In this document: piece by piece, positions 41,606-53,003 of the stretch
How positions within the stretch are numbered: the first letter of the stretch is position 1
Layout: the number at the start of each line of letters is the position of its first letter
NCBI GenBank assembly: GCA_018136815.1
Contig: CM030941.1
Coordinates: 2,079,539-2,143,538, forward strand
DNA: 64,000 nucleotides
Direction of reading: 5' to 3'
Origin: Isochrysis galbana
Taxonomy: Eukaryota > Haptophyta > Isochrysidales > Isochrysidaceae
Made by a program: the position numbers and the translations under genes
The notes under the pieces: generated by a model
The model's input: only the letters and a program-made list of their open reading frames with translations
Told to the model about the DNA's origin: nothing
Databases searched by the model: none

Positions 41606-42344
41606 TATATCTGTGGCGCCTGACAACATTGATTGGGCTACAACTACGAGCCTTGCCTTCGTGCGGCGACCCGATTTGCGGCGAGTTCTTCGTGTGGGCG
41701 AATTCTTCTTGGAGTCCTCCTTGTTGCAAGGTGAGGCTAAATTAATTGGCCTAGGTTCACAATGTTGATGAGCAAGGCGTCACTAGCGTTATGACAAAGA
41801 GTTGCATGTGCCCTCGCACCTTAAATGTTTGGTCAGCGCAGTATTTTGTGCTAAGCGGCCCATGGTTTTGAGATTTGTGTTGTCGAGTCGCGCGTTTCTG
41901 AAGGGCCTGTAGCTACTCTGTCGCGAGGCGCACCGTCGGCTAACGCGGCGCTTGGTAGACCCACATCTCCTGAAGACGGGGTAGATCTCGGACTTCAGCG
42001 GGCAATGCCACTTTTTTTGAACTTGTACAGGACGGGCAAACAACTACTACTAAGTATACACTACAGTTACGAGCCCCCCCCCTCTCTCCACTCCTCCCCT
42101 GCAATGGGGGAGGAACCACCTATTCTCCTGGCATGCCTTATGGCTTGCCAGGACTCAACCTACTCTTAGAGTAGGGGTCATGGGGGGGGGGCCTCGCGCT
42201 CGCGCCCCTCCCCTCAGGCACGAACGCCCCTTCGGGGGGGCCTGACAGCCAACCTCATGCCATTCCTTTTGGCATGTGCTGTGTGCTGAGCAGTCAACAC
42301 ACTCATCCAGACTCTCCCACAACTATCAGTAAACTGATAGGGTC
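41606..42344. other. Intergenic; one unexplained minus-strand ORF
   Basis: 41789-42043 (minus) is open for 84 residues with a basic Arg/Ser/Cys-rich product that matches nothing I know; it may be chance or repeat-derived. 42060-42340 is repeat-like and GC-rich, leading into the next ORF. Confidence 0.3.
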
Positions 42345-43103
42345 ATGGAGCGCGCGCCGCCGCCCTCCCTCGCTGCCGCTGCCCTCGCCGAGATGGACGA
42401 AGGCTTGAGTGACACGCCGCTGTCGCCGAAGCGACCGCGACAGGACGACCCTCCCAGCCAGGTGGGCACAGGAGCCAGCCTGCCACACCCGCGAACCACC
42501 GCGAACGCCACGAACAAGGCTGCCATGCTGGCAGCAGCCAGCATGCAGCACACCTCCAACACAACACACAGCCACTCCAGCCACACCACACCAGTGGGAC
42601 GCTTCCAAAGGGAAGGCCTCCGGGCTGGGACCCTACACAACCGCGGTACCGCCCTCGCGCTCCGGCGCGAGGGGCCGGCCCGGCACCATCTACAGCAGAA
42701 CCCCAATGGGGAGATGCCGCATCAAAGCAAAGAGTTGGACAAAGAGCAGACAGGTCCCCCCAGCAAGGGGCATAGGAGCACAAAGGGGGGCAGACCAGGA
42801 GGGTTGCTCCCCAATGCCTACGAATGCCAAACGGACAAGCGAGCCTCGGGCGCGCGAACGTCGCAAGCGTCACAAGCCCATGAGGCCCATCACAACAAAC
42901 ACCACCTTGAGAGAGAGCCTACACAAAGCACAATCCACACGAGACCCTCGGAAAGGGACGACAACATAACGGATACACCGTGCCACATGGACGCCCGAAA
43001 GACGAAAACATATGCAAGGCTAACCCCACCCTCCGCCTTTGGGGTATCTGAGAATACATCGAGATTGAGCATCAGAGGAGTCCGGAAGCTTGAGGTGAAC
43101 TGA
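42345..43103 (+). CDS. Hypothetical ORF, retroelement ORF1-like
   Basis: 252 residues beginning MERAPPPSLAAAALAEMDEG with an SPKRPRQDD basic patch. It is hydrophilic throughout, rich in His, Thr, Gln and Lys. The start resembles that of the minus-strand ORF at 18657, hence the suggestion that both are first ORFs of one retroelement family. No nucleic-acid-binding motif is visible, and the middle looks partly repeat-derived. It could equally be non-coding repeat that happens to be open. Confidence 0.3.
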   Translation: MERAPPPSLAAAALAEMDEGLSDTPLSPKRPRQDDPPSQVGTGASLPHPRTTANATNKAAMLAAASMQHTSNTTHSHSSHTTPVGRFQREGLRAGTLHNRGTALALRREGPARHHLQQNPNGEMPHQSKELDKEQTGPPSKGHRSTKGGRPGGLLPNAYECQTDKRASGARTSQASQAHEAHHNKHHLEREPTQSTIHTRPSERDDNITDTPCHMDARKTKTYARLTPPSAFGVSENTSRLSIRGVRKLEVN

Positions 43104-43226
43104 GATGAAGTCCATGATGAATGTAGACATAGAGCGCCGCGAGCAACGTCACGGTTGAGGAGTTCGAGGGCGCGCTTGCTAAGCTTGGAGCGGGTTGTAG
43201 AGGATGCAGATTGGCGAGGACAAAGT

Positions 43227-43619
43227 TCAGCGTGGTGGTCCGCGCTCCGCGCCGCACGCTGGGCAAGTGGCCATGGGCCGTTTGCATGCCGGCCGTTTAT
43301 GCGGGCCAAGACAACGGAGGCAAATGGGGTCCGTCTTGGGGCGTTCAGAGCCACGGTTGGGCTTCCCCGCTGTCTTGGGCTTGGATGATGCACCGACAGT
43401 GAATGCATGGGCAGTGGGGCGTTGGGCTGCGAGCTCAGCACGTGTCTGACTCACATACTCCTCATAGTGATCCACAAAGGTCTCATGTTTCATGCCTCGC
43501 ACAAATTGGCGAATCCCGGAATAGACTGCGGGCAGAGAGTACCACCCGACTGGCCTCGACGACACACCACCCCTCTGGCCCGAACCACCCAGACCGCCAC
43601 CAGAGACGTCGACGCGCAC
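43227..43619 (-). pseudogene. Retroelement gag-like fragment with zinc knuckle
   Basis: 130-residue frame with GIRQFVRGMKHETFVDHYEE, then CLRCLGPHKRPAC followed by CPACG, a knuckle-like Cys/His cluster near a basic Pro/Lys-rich stretch. This layout fits a gag nucleocapsid end. It lies on the strand opposite to the gypsy pol nearby, so it belongs to another element. The start is arbitrary; the frame is cut at both ends. Confidence 0.45.
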
Positions 43620-43900
43620 ATGGCATGTTCAGCTCGCCGCCGTCTCCAATTCCAATTCCATATTAACGGTATCATAACATTCGAAGGAAACAAAAACTAC
43701 CACCTGGTCCTCTTTCGACGGAACGCGACTTCATCATGAGCTTGATCCCCAACCGCCAACCCCCAACCCCAACCCCACGTGCCACGTGCGCCTCGCGCTC
43801 TGCGGCTCAAGCCTCCGCGCCATCGTCTCGTCGGACTCGGAGGCCGAGAGCAACCTCCCCCTACTCCCATCCCCATCATCGGGTGCCCTCTCGGCCAGCG

Positions 43901-44000
43901 NNNNNNNNNNNNNNNNNNNNNNNNNNNNNNNNNNNNNNNNNNNNNNNNNNNNNNNNNNNNNNNNNNNNNNNNNNNNNNNNNNNNNNNNNNNNNNNNNNNN
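43901..44000. other. Assembly gap (100 N)
   Basis: Exactly 100 N, the usual placeholder for a gap of unknown length. The 5' LTR, gag, protease and most of the RT of the element to the right are lost here. Confidence 1.
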
Positions 44001-44002
44001 CC

Positions 44003-46693
44003 GACCTGACTCGTACGGGCGTCGATGTGGCTACCGTCTCTCAGTCACCTGAGTGTCAGACAGCGATCCGCCGCCTCATCGACCTCATCACGTCCGCACC
44101 AGTGTTAGCTGCACCTCGTCACGACAAGGAGTTCATCGTCAAAACGGACGCGGCCAGCACCCTGGGTATCGGTGGCATTCTGTCGCAAGTTGACGATCAT
44201 GGGCATGAGCATGTAGTCGCGTATTACGGTCGCCGCCTTACCGCCGCGGAGCGTCACTGGACCACCACCGAGGTGGAGCTTCTCGCCGCCCTGGAAAGCA
44301 TTCGCACTTGGCGACCGTACCTTTGGGGCCGGCACTTTCGCCTCGTCATCGATCACCAAGCGCTCCGTTGGTTGCACACCATGAAGGACACCGTCCAGGG
44401 TGGGCCGGCGTCGCGCTTGATGCGATGGGCGCTCAAGTTGTCCGAGTACCGCTTTACCGTCGAGCACAAACCTGGCGCGAACCACAAAGACGCTGATGGA
44501 GTGTCGCGCTTGGTGGCGGCAGACGACGAGACGTCGGAGACGTCCGCTCCTAACCAGGGGGGTGGGCAGCTACTAGCCGCCGTCGTCCCTAACTCTCGCT
44601 CCACCACGGCATCGGATGGTCAGCCACCAGCCGTCGCCGCCTCTCGTTCTCGTACCACCACGGCCTCCAGTCTGCAAGCCGACGAACGATCGTCCAGGTT
44701 GTCCTCTACGACCAGGGATTCTATCAACCTCTCCTACCTCGACGTCGGTACACCCAACGCCGAGGCGCTCAAGGAGGCACAGGCCGAGGACCCCGACTGC
44801 TACGACCTCATCCGCTTTCTCTCTTCCGCTCCTCATAACCCCGACCTCGACCATCGTCGCTTGCGTTGGCTTAGCCGCGAATCTTCTCGATGCCTGTTGC
44901 GATCTTGACTACTCTACCGACGAGTGCCGACGAGAGACGGCGAGAAGCTTTGCCTCTACGTGCCGAAGACGATGCGCCGCGCCTACCTCGAAGCCTTTCA
45001 CGACCACCTGTGCCACCTCGGCGACAACCGAATGGCGCGCCTTCTACGAGACCGATATTTTTGGCCTGGGATGAACGCAGACGTCTGTGAGCACGTTCGC
45101 CAATGTCACGAGTGCACCTTAGCTAAGCCTCCCTTCCGCCACCTCGCAGACCCAAAGGGACCGCAGGTCGGCGCCTATCCGTTCGACATCGTCTTCTGCG
45201 ACGTCGTCTCGATGGCTCCCACGCACGACTTCATCAAGGGCTCTCGAGGCTTCGACAAGCTCCTCGTCTTCGTAGACTCGCTCACTCGTTGGATCGAGGC
45301 GGCCCCTCACAACGGCGACCCCTCGAGTGCCGACGCTCTTCACGCCTTCATGTCGTACGTCGTTTCTCGGCACGGAGTACCAAGGCAACTTCGCTCGGAC
45401 TCCGGCAGCAATCTCGCTAGTCAACTCACCTCGATCATCCTCGAGCGCACCGGCACCGACTTGCGGCCGAGCACACCTCATCATCACGAGAGCGTGGGCC
45501 TGGTCGAACGAGCTCAGCAAACATTGATCAACATGGCTCGCGCTACTGATGAAGGCGGCGGTCATTGGGTCGATCATCTCCCGTTCTTTCTAATGAGCAT
45601 GCGCGCTTCAGCCAATCGCATTACCCGCATGTCGCCTGCTGCCTTGCTCTATGGCCGTGAGCTTCGCCTGCCTGCACAGCTTTCTGATCCACCCGACACT
45701 GGCCCACCTCCCGAGTTACCTCAGGAAATTCGCTCGTACGCTTGGAAAATGCATTGTCGTTTAAAGGCGGCGTGGGCCGCGGCTTATGATGCAACTTTAG
45801 AATCTCAAGCCGACGCACTCGCTGACACACTACGCACTCACTCTCCCCCTATCCAATTTGCTCCAGGTGATAGGGTGGTTCGCAAAATTCCAGGACACCG
45901 TAACAAGCTCCTCTACCACTACAGCGGACCATACCGCATTGCCGAGGCGCTTGGCGCTGGCCGCTACCGACTACGCGACCAAGAAAATCGCCTCCTCTCC
46001 GGGGAAGTGCATGTGACTAACCTCCGTCCCTACTATACCCTCACAGATGAAGACCCCGTCCAAAGAGATGAGTATCTGGTTGATTCCCTCCTTGACCGCA
46101 AGGGTCGAGGCGATTCAAGGCAGTATCTCGTCAAATGGCGTGGCTACGCGAAAGCTGCGGCCACATGGGAGCCGCTAGCCGAACTGCTTCGCCGCTGCGA
46201 GTCGCTCGTCACCGCCTATGATGATGCTCACCCCTTCCCGCCTCTTCGTAAGCCTCAGATGAGAAAGCGGGCTGCAGAATCACAATTTCAGACCGTCTCA
46301 GCCCCGCCGACGTCGCACGCGATCGAGGCTCCCGTGGGATCCGAGACCACCGGCTCGGATCATCAGGCCCCGCGCCGCTCGCCTCGTCTCGCACCGTCCT
46401 CGCACAGTGGCCCCATTGCTCATGTCTCCCAGTTGCCCGTCTCAGCCCGCCCGTCTGTTGCCAACCCTGCAGGTCCAATGATGCGGCCGCAGCACGCGGT
46501 CTTCGTCCTCGGGCAGTGGTGGTACTCGTCGGGATCGTCGCGCGGTTCCCCGTGGTTTGGCTCCCACGCATTTGCGCACGATGCCCTTGCCTCGCCTACC
46601 TTCGTTCGCTGTCGCTCCGAGGCTCTCGCACGCTTGTCGCCATCGGATCGCACCCTCGTCTCTCTCCTCGATACACCCTCTGCGTTCTTCTGA
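44003..46693 (+). mobile_element. Ty3/gypsy chromovirus pol (RNase H, integrase, chromodomain) with one in-frame stop
   Basis: The frame starts at the end of RT (DLTRTGVDVA, SAPVLAAP), then RNase H (FIVKTDAAST, TTTEVELLAALE, LVIDHQALRWL). A single TGA at 44906-44908 interrupts the frame, which continues in the same phase as LLYRRVPTRDGEKLCLY. Integrase follows: HHCC zinc finger (HLCHLGDNRMARLLRDRYFW, CHECTLAK), core D,D,E at VFCDVVSM, LRSDSGSNLA and HHESVGLVERAQ, and the GKLLYHYSGPYRI-type C-terminal fold. A chromodomain ends it: YLVDSLLDRKGRGDSRQYLV, KWRGYAKAAATWEPL. Domain order RNase H-integrase-chromodomain defines Ty3/gypsy chromoviruses, whose chromodomains steer integration to modified histones. 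Near-intact, so recent, but interrupted. Confidence 0.95.
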
Positions 46694-46703
46694 CGGTCGC
46701 GAC

Positions 46704-47060
46704 TGTCACGCCCCCTCAGATATCTCTCAACGCCGTCGTTTACGTTTGATCGGGGTACGGGAACGTACGGGAATTCTTTTCCAGTTCCCCCCGCGGTCGC
46801 CGAATTTTCCCCCCGCGGCCGCCGAATAGTTCCCCCCGCGAGAAGAGAGGTATGGCTCGCCCCCCCTTTCGACCACGGAGGATGGATCTCCCTCCCCTTT
46901 CGCTGCGCTCTGTCAGGAGACCCCCGTACCTCGTCGTGTAGCTCGCGCGTGACGTACTCGTCTATCGTACTATCTCGCCGCCTTTCGCCGTTGGCTGTTC
47001 GACTTTTGATATCTTGGAGCACAGGGGACGCCGCGTTGTAACTTGGGTGCCGCCACACCG
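46704..47060 (+). repeat. Candidate 3' LTR of the gypsy element
   Basis: TGTCACGCCCCCTCAG begins 11 bp after the pol stop. TGTCACGCCCC-type starts are common in gypsy LTRs. The end cannot be fixed, since the 5' LTR is not in the window. Confidence 0.3.
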
Positions 47061-47233
47061 CCCAAACATCCAGGTAAAACTCTCGTAAAAGAGAGAAGAG
47101 GATGGGTTGCAGCGTTGAGTCCTGCGGTCTGCCGCGCCGGCCGCCGATTCTACACCTTATCGTCCGGACGGGTGTGGTACCCCCTGTCTCTTCGATCGTC
47201 GCGCACTATTCTTATAGTTCGTCGTTCGTCGTT

Positions 47234-47575
47234 CGTCGTTCGTTCTTCGATTCTCGATTCTCGATTCTCGTCGTTCCGCGTTCTTCGTTTCTCGTTCTTC
47301 GATTCTCGATTCTCGTCGTTCCGCGTTCTTCGTTTCTCGCTCTCGATTCTCGATTCTTGTCGTTCCGCGTTCTCATCGGTCCTCGATTGTTCGTTGTTCG
47401 TAATTCGTAACTTCTCGGTGCGTCGCTCATCACGTCTTCCGTCTTGGTTCGGCGTTGGGTGCGCGGCTCTCCCTCCATTCGGATTTATTGTTTCATTCGC
47501 TCTTCAGATTTATTGTTTCATTCGCTCTTCAGATTTATTGTTTCGTTCGCTCTTCGGATTTATTCGCTCTTCGCT
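47234..47575. repeat. Two minisatellites (about 45 bp x3 and 25 bp x3)
   Basis: 47250-47360 repeats a TTCGATTCTCGATTCTCGTC plus GTTCCGCGTTCTTCGTTTCTC unit three times. 47483-47570 repeats GATTTATTGTTTCATTCGCT plus CTTCA three times with minor changes. Confidence 0.85.
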
Positions 47576-47668
47576 CTTGGCTCATTCGGTCTCGTTCAGG
47601 ATTGCTCTTCTGCCTTTCTCGTGGCTTGTTCGGAGCTCTCCGATGTCCGTTAGGTTCTCTTCTTTCCT

Positions 47669-48560
47669 CGCGGGACGCTCGATCCTAGCAGGGGGGTGTC
47701 GCATTCGCGAATCGACACTCGTTAGGCTTCTCTCTTCTCTTCGTCGTTCGGCATTTATCGTTATAATTCTCTCGTTCTCGTTCTCGGTCAAAAAGCTTCG
47801 CTTGGACGCATAGGGTCTTGGGTTGTGGAGCGTTCTCTCTCTTTCTCTCGAAAGAGAAGGGAAGTTTCCCCACCCTTCTTCCTCCTAGGCGCCTCGCAAA
47901 TAGGTTTAATTCGCTATCTTCTCCACGTTTCTCTATCTACTTCAGTGATTGCAATCAGATTTAATTTGCAATCTCATCGCATCTCCCCCTTAGGCACACC
48001 GCATCTCTCTCGTCTTATTCGGTAAGTCTTTTGGAATCCTGTGCGGCAGGATTGCCCCTCGTTTCCGTTATGGTGCGATTCCCCTTCCAGACGGGATCGC
48101 CGACAGATCGCCTTCTGATCGTCGTCCGTTGTCGTCTGGCCGGAGTGTTTGGGTTTGATTTCAGTCGAGTTAAGTGAGAAAGTCGTGGGGCGAGAGTCGG
48201 GGTGTTTTCCTGGGTGTCTCTGTCCGTCGTCCTGTCGTCAGTCGTCATCCGTCGTCGCTCTCGCTCTCGTCGCTCTCGCTCTCGTAACACTCAGACCCTA
48301 CAATCCCTCCTCGCCTCGCCAGCCCCTGCCACCACAGCCCTCCTCACACTCACCCTCGCCCCTCGCCGCTCGCTCAATGTCGCTTTCGCCGTCGTCCTCG
48401 CCCTCGCTCAAGCCCGCCTGCCCGCCTTCCTCTGCTGACGGGCTTCAGCCCGTCAGCACCTCCGAAGTCGTCTCCCTCGCCGCGCCTGCCGCCGGCTTTG
48501 CCCCTTCCTCATTGCCCTCAGGCCCTAAGGGCCATCCCAATTCGTCAGGGCGGCATCTCC
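47669..48560 (+). repeat. Two-block repeat, copy 1 (partner at 57371-57970)
   Basis: Block A (47669-47790) contains CTCGATCCTAGCAGGGGGGT, GTCGCATTCGCGAATCGACA and TTCTCTTCGTCGTTCGGC. Block B (48300-48560) contains CTCGCCGCTCGCTC, ATGTCGCTTTCG and GACGGGCTTCAGCCCGTCAG (an inverted repeat). Both recur in order at 57371-57490 and 57680-57970 with a different spacer. Block B opens a Ser/Pro/Ala frame (MSLSPSSSPSLKPACPPSS); a weaker third block B lies at 48740-48870. Leader plus first-ORF region of a retroelement is likely. Confidence 0.75.
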
Positions 48561-48686
48561 CTCGTGAGTCGTCTCCGGCCGAGGACCGCTTGGTGTGCCC
48601 GCCAGCGGGGAGACCAATCGCGCAGGTTCGCATGAGATGTACGCCCCCCTTGCCGCGGTGGACTCGCTCGGCAGGAGCGCCCTCAT

Positions 48687-48712
48687 GGGTACCAAATGAA
48701 GGCAAACGACCT
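48687..48712 (+). repeat. 26-bp word shared with 34762-34787
   Basis: Second identical copy of the GGGTACCAAATGAAGGCAAA word, here at the end of the two-block repeat. It links the two repeat families. Confidence 0.7.
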
Positions 48713-48959
48713 TCAGCCTAGCCTATCCACCGCCAATCGCCCAGCCATGTCCGCTCCGTCCTCGCGCTCGCGCTCGCCCAAGCCCGTCCTACTGCCTTCC
48801 TCTGCTGAGGAGGTGGTCCGGCCCGCCATTTCATCACTCTCCGCCATTCCCGCCGCCCGCCGCGCCTACCGCCGATCGTGTCCCTTCCGTCTCCTCGCAT
48901 ATCGAGCCAGTGGCCATGCTCGATCCGTCACCAGATTCTTCAACCCAAGCTATCCTTGA

Positions 48960-49964
48960 GGCACAAAGGCTAGAGCCTACGGAGAGCGCAGGAAAGGACC
49001 CGAAGGGACGGTCTTGGACCTCGGAGGAAGAAAAGAAGACGAAGAAGATGAAAGACGTTATACGTTATCGTAGCTCGTTCTGAAAGTTCTGAAAGTACGC
49101 AGTACGCAGAGCGTTCTGAAGACTGAAGAAGAGGAAGACGACGGGATGCTCAGCCTGCACCGCGCCTTGCGCTCAACGGCGCGCCTTATAGCGGCCATGT
49201 GCCGGGGAAATCAATAACATTATTGTTTCTAATCACACTTGATTCATAGATGATGTAAAAATAAAACGTTCGCGTGCCCACGCGGCCCGAGGCTCCAAGG
49301 AGCTCTCAGCGCAGTGGCGTTCAACCTTAGCCCTAACCAATAAAAGCAACCTCAAGCACAGGGTTAGCCTAAGATTCGCGTCGCCCCAGATACCCTGAAG
49401 GAGCGGCACCCACGTATAACGTGAAACGTGAAACAAGGGCTGCGAGCAGCAGACGGAGGCGTTTATGCACCCTAAAGAAAAAGAAGCAAAAAGAAAAAGG
49501 GTGCTACGCACGGGACTCCCTCTGGGCGGTAAACACGCCGCCCCTCCGGTCGTGGGTAGGGTTGTTTGTTGTTTGTCCCCTGCAGCAGCCAGTGTCACCG
49601 ACCGGCGGCTCGACGTGGGACGCGGAAGGCGTCTCGGCGAGGGGTTTGAACAGCCTCCTTGCTCTCTCTCTCCTCCTCTCCTCCCCTCTCTCTCTCTTTG
49701 GTCTCCTCGCCTCGCTTCGCTTCCGGTCCCTCCCGTCCACGTCGCTCCCTCCGATACAAGAAATAGAAGGCGAGGAAAACGTGACACCAGACCGGAGAGA
49801 CGAGACGGACTAAAGCTTCTCACGCCTCACAACTCTGAGAGCTCATCAAATATAATTATGGATGTTTACATATGATCTCGCGTTCTCATCCATCTCTCGG
49901 CGCCCTCTCATCGCCCCCTCTCTCTTCCTCTTCCTCTTCCCCAGCTCCCCCCCCCCCCCCCCCC
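48960..49964. other. Intergenic, 5' flank of the TLDc gene
   Basis: No supported gene. A purine-rich stretch lies at 48990-49150 and a CT-rich one at 49650-49740. A poly-C run of 20 at 49945-49964 touches the chosen start codon of the TLDc gene. Confidence 0.4.
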
Positions 49965-51160
49965 ATGCGCCGCGCGCCGCTGCGCGAGCGGCTGACGGCG
50001 CACAAGCGGGAGGCGGAGAGCGACGGGACGATGGGCAAGGTGGAGCGGAAGAAGAAACAGTCGCAGCGTGACGGGCCCGCACTAGCGCCGTGGGTCGTCG
50101 AGGCACTTGCTGCAGCCCAGCCAGCTGCGCAGCCAGCGGGCGTGCTCGTCCCCTTCCCCTCATCCGAGGGGACCTCCTGCAGCAACAGTGCACCTGTGCT
50201 CGGTGACGCCCGGCAGCACATCCCGCGACTGATGAGCACGCTCGATCAACCGGCCTCCTCACTTGTCATGCCACCCTGCGCCGTCGAGCAGCTCGCACAG
50301 GCTGTCCCCTCTCGCTACTCGCTCTCCGACTGGCGCCTGCTCTACTCTACACATCTTCACGGCATCTCAATCAACACGCTGTACCTGCGCTGCTCGGGTT
50401 CGGGCGCGTGCATACTCGCACTGCGTGACCAAACGGGTGCCGTTTTTGGAGGATTCGCCTCGGAGCTCAAGCTCCCATCAGAAACAGGGCCCGACAAACG
50501 TCACTTTTACGGCTCGGGAGAGTCCTTCTTGTGGCAGTTGGAGCCGATCAAGGGTCTCCCGCCCCTTCCTAGCGCGCAGAGTGGCGATGAACCTCCAGAC
50601 CATCTTGTCCACTGTCATCGTTGGAGTGGGGAAAACAACTACTTTCTGTTGTCCAGCAAAGAGTAAGTGCCTGATAGCCCACGCAACCTCTCTTTCCCAA
50701 AACATCACGCATCATGCAGATCCAATCGCTCAGCATCAGCCTTGCTCCAAGAGCCCTAAACTGGCCCGCTGCATTCCGGGCCTATGTCAGCTGAGCTTGA
50801 TCCAACACTGCTAACCTTGCACTCCATGCGCACCTCAATCGTAGCTATCTTGCTATGGGATCTGGCGGTCACTTTGGATTGTGGATCGACTCTGAGCTTC
50901 TGCATGGTTCATCCGGACCTTCTGCGACCTTCAACAACCCCCCCCTGTGTGAGAAAGTGCCGCCGCCACCTGACTATCATATCACAGGTCGAGGAGGAAC
51001 GGACCATTCTGCTGCGACTGACAAACGTGGCACCACGACTCCAAGTGAGGAGCTTCGAGTGGGTGAATTCGTGTGCGATGTGCTTGAGGTCTGGGGGGTC
51101 GATGGCCATGCCATCAAGCGACGGAACGCAGAGCTCACTAGACAGGGTGTGTCGCCGTGA
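49965..51160 (+). CDS. TLDc-domain protein (OXR1/NCOA7-like)
   Basis: 337 residues, exons 49965-50662 and 50845-51160; the 182-bp intron has donor GTAAGT and acceptor GTAG, and the join reads LLSSK-DYLAMGSGGHFGLW. Residues ~115-337 are a TLDc domain: LSDWRLLYSTHLHGISINTL, ILALRDQTGAVFGGFAS, FYGSGESFLWQL, WSGENNYFLLSS, the GSGGHFGLWIDSEL core, SATFNNPPL and the end FVCDVLEVWGVD. TLDc proteins protect against oxidative damage and interact with V-ATPase; which role applies cannot be told. The N-terminus is basic and low-complexity. The ATG at 49965 directly follows a C-run; an in-frame ATG lies at 49872. Confidence 0.92.
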
Positions 51161-52607
51161 GAATCGGAACATACCGCTGAAGTGAACTCAGAGATCTATC
51201 CTATAGATGTGAGAAGGAAAGATGCGCAGCGGGGTCCCATATGCAAGAGAAGAGGTTGGGCTCAACTGCCACGGCAAGGATTCTGCATATTATGCGAGTG
51301 GGGTGGTGGTGGTGGCAACCATAGGCTGTCGCACGTCCATAAGGAAAGGGTGGGAAGCTGTTCAGGCCAAAATTTGTCGGCGTTTCTTTACCGAAGGAGA
51401 GAGGTGTCCATGCGTGTGCATCATGAGTCATGGGTGAGAGTGGGATGATTGTGAGGGTGTGTGTGCGAAGCTGGCATGGAGAATGAGAATGTGCGGCACA
51501 CGCATGGCCCGTGTCGCGTGTCCGCATTCCCTCTCTGGGTCTCTGGGTAGATGAGACTGGGGGGGGAAATAAATAAGTAAAGCTTACGGGGTGTAAAAAA
51601 AATGTTCATGGTTACTACTACTACGTAGTATATAATAAAAATCATGGTCATGGTTCACTTTCACTTTCGACTTTCGACGGAACGCGACCTAAATCCAACC
51701 ATTTTCCTCGGGAATTTTTCGTGGCGGCAGGTGAGCGCCCCGGGATTTTTATGGGCTTGAGGGGACGGTCAAAAACTGCAGCGCCCCCCCATTATAATTT
51801 TATAATATATTCTCTCGTAGAATTAACCTCTGGACAATAAGAGATAAGAGCGCTAGCTTATAGTTAGAGATGCAAAGCGCCAAATACAAATACTCTACGT
51901 ATGACTTCTTCGTGAGGAGTCATTTTAGTATATGTGTGTACGAAAATATTTGACGGTCTTCCAATTGACGTTCTTGGTTGCATAATTCTTCAACCCGAGC
52001 GCGGCCATGTGGTCAGCCCCTGGAGTATTGTCCAAGTTAGGGGTCAATGAAAGCTATGTAAGAGGGGTGTGATGAAGAAAGGGAACCTCGAGTTGCACCT
52101 TCTTGTCTCGATCACTCGAATTTCAATTTCATTTTGTAATTGTAACCCCCTCTAAGAGACATTTCCATGGATCCTGAGTTTTGGAACGGAGCGAGTGAGG
52201 GAGGGCATGTAGTATCAAGAATGAGTTTAGATAGAGTTCATGTCGAATGCCTTGACGCCTTGCGCCTTGACAACTTCATCCTACAATCTACCCGATGTTG
52301 GGCACCAATATCCGGTTGAGCCCTCCTGCGATAGTCTCAACACGACCTGCCGTTACTACGAAAAACGAATGCTGGAGTGCGCAAAATTAGTGAGGCCGTA
52401 AATCGTAAGAAATAGGCCTTTGGCTGCTGCATCAAACCTCCAAACACAAACATGGCAAACACAGGCTGCTGCATTTGGCTTTGGGGAGGGGACAAAAATG
52501 GGACCTCGGCAACACAAGGAACGGCATGCCTGCTTGGTGGGGGGGGGGGGGGGGGGGGGCGGGGGGGGGGGGCCTCGCGCGTACTTACTTTCTAAGTAGT
52601 ACCTTTC
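51161..52607. other. Intergenic; AT-richer, with a lone MITE-like end
   Basis: No gene recognised. 52182-52200 has TTTTGGAACGGAGCGAG, like the TIR of the 8834 element, without a visible partner. 52541-52571 is an almost pure G-run. Confidence 0.45.
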
Positions 52608-52718
52608 TTGATGGGAAGACGGAATCGCGGAGACGAGCGAGCGTCACATATGAGAGTTTATAAGTTGAACTGCCGAGCTCCTCGTACCGCCGGACGACGA
52701 CGGTCGCTTCCGACGGGG

Positions 52719-52882
52719 GGAGAGGGGGAGAGAGAGAGCGGGGGGGGGGGGGGAGAGATCGAGGGAGAGGGAGAGAGAGAGAGAGAGGGACAGAGAGAGA
52801 GGGAGAGGGAGAGAGATCGAGGGAGAGGGAGAGAGAGAGAGAGAGGGACAGAGAGAGAGGGAGAGGGAGAGAGATCGAGGGA

Positions 52883-52923
<41 letters not shown>

Positions 52924-52965
52924 AGGGAGAGAGAGAGAGGGAGGGAGGGAGGGAGGGAGAAACGC
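52719..52965. repeat. Polypurine GA tract upstream of the G8 gene
   Basis: GA/GGA repeat with three near-identical ~60-bp units, each containing GAGATCGAGGGAGAGGGAGA. It ends about 40 bp before the G8 gene start; long ORFs through it are artefacts. Confidence 0.95.
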
Positions 52966-53003
52966 GCGCACGCGGGGGAGGGAGGAATAAGAGGGGGTTG
53001 GGG

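Noticed and set aside
43736-44908. A single ORF running through the N gap
   Set aside because: Translation across unknown bases is meaningless; only the part after 44000 shows pol domains.
52608-53003. N-terminal extension of the G8 protein
   Set aside because: The extension is encoded by the GA tract; the ATG at 53004 gives a proper signal peptide directly before the G8 domain.
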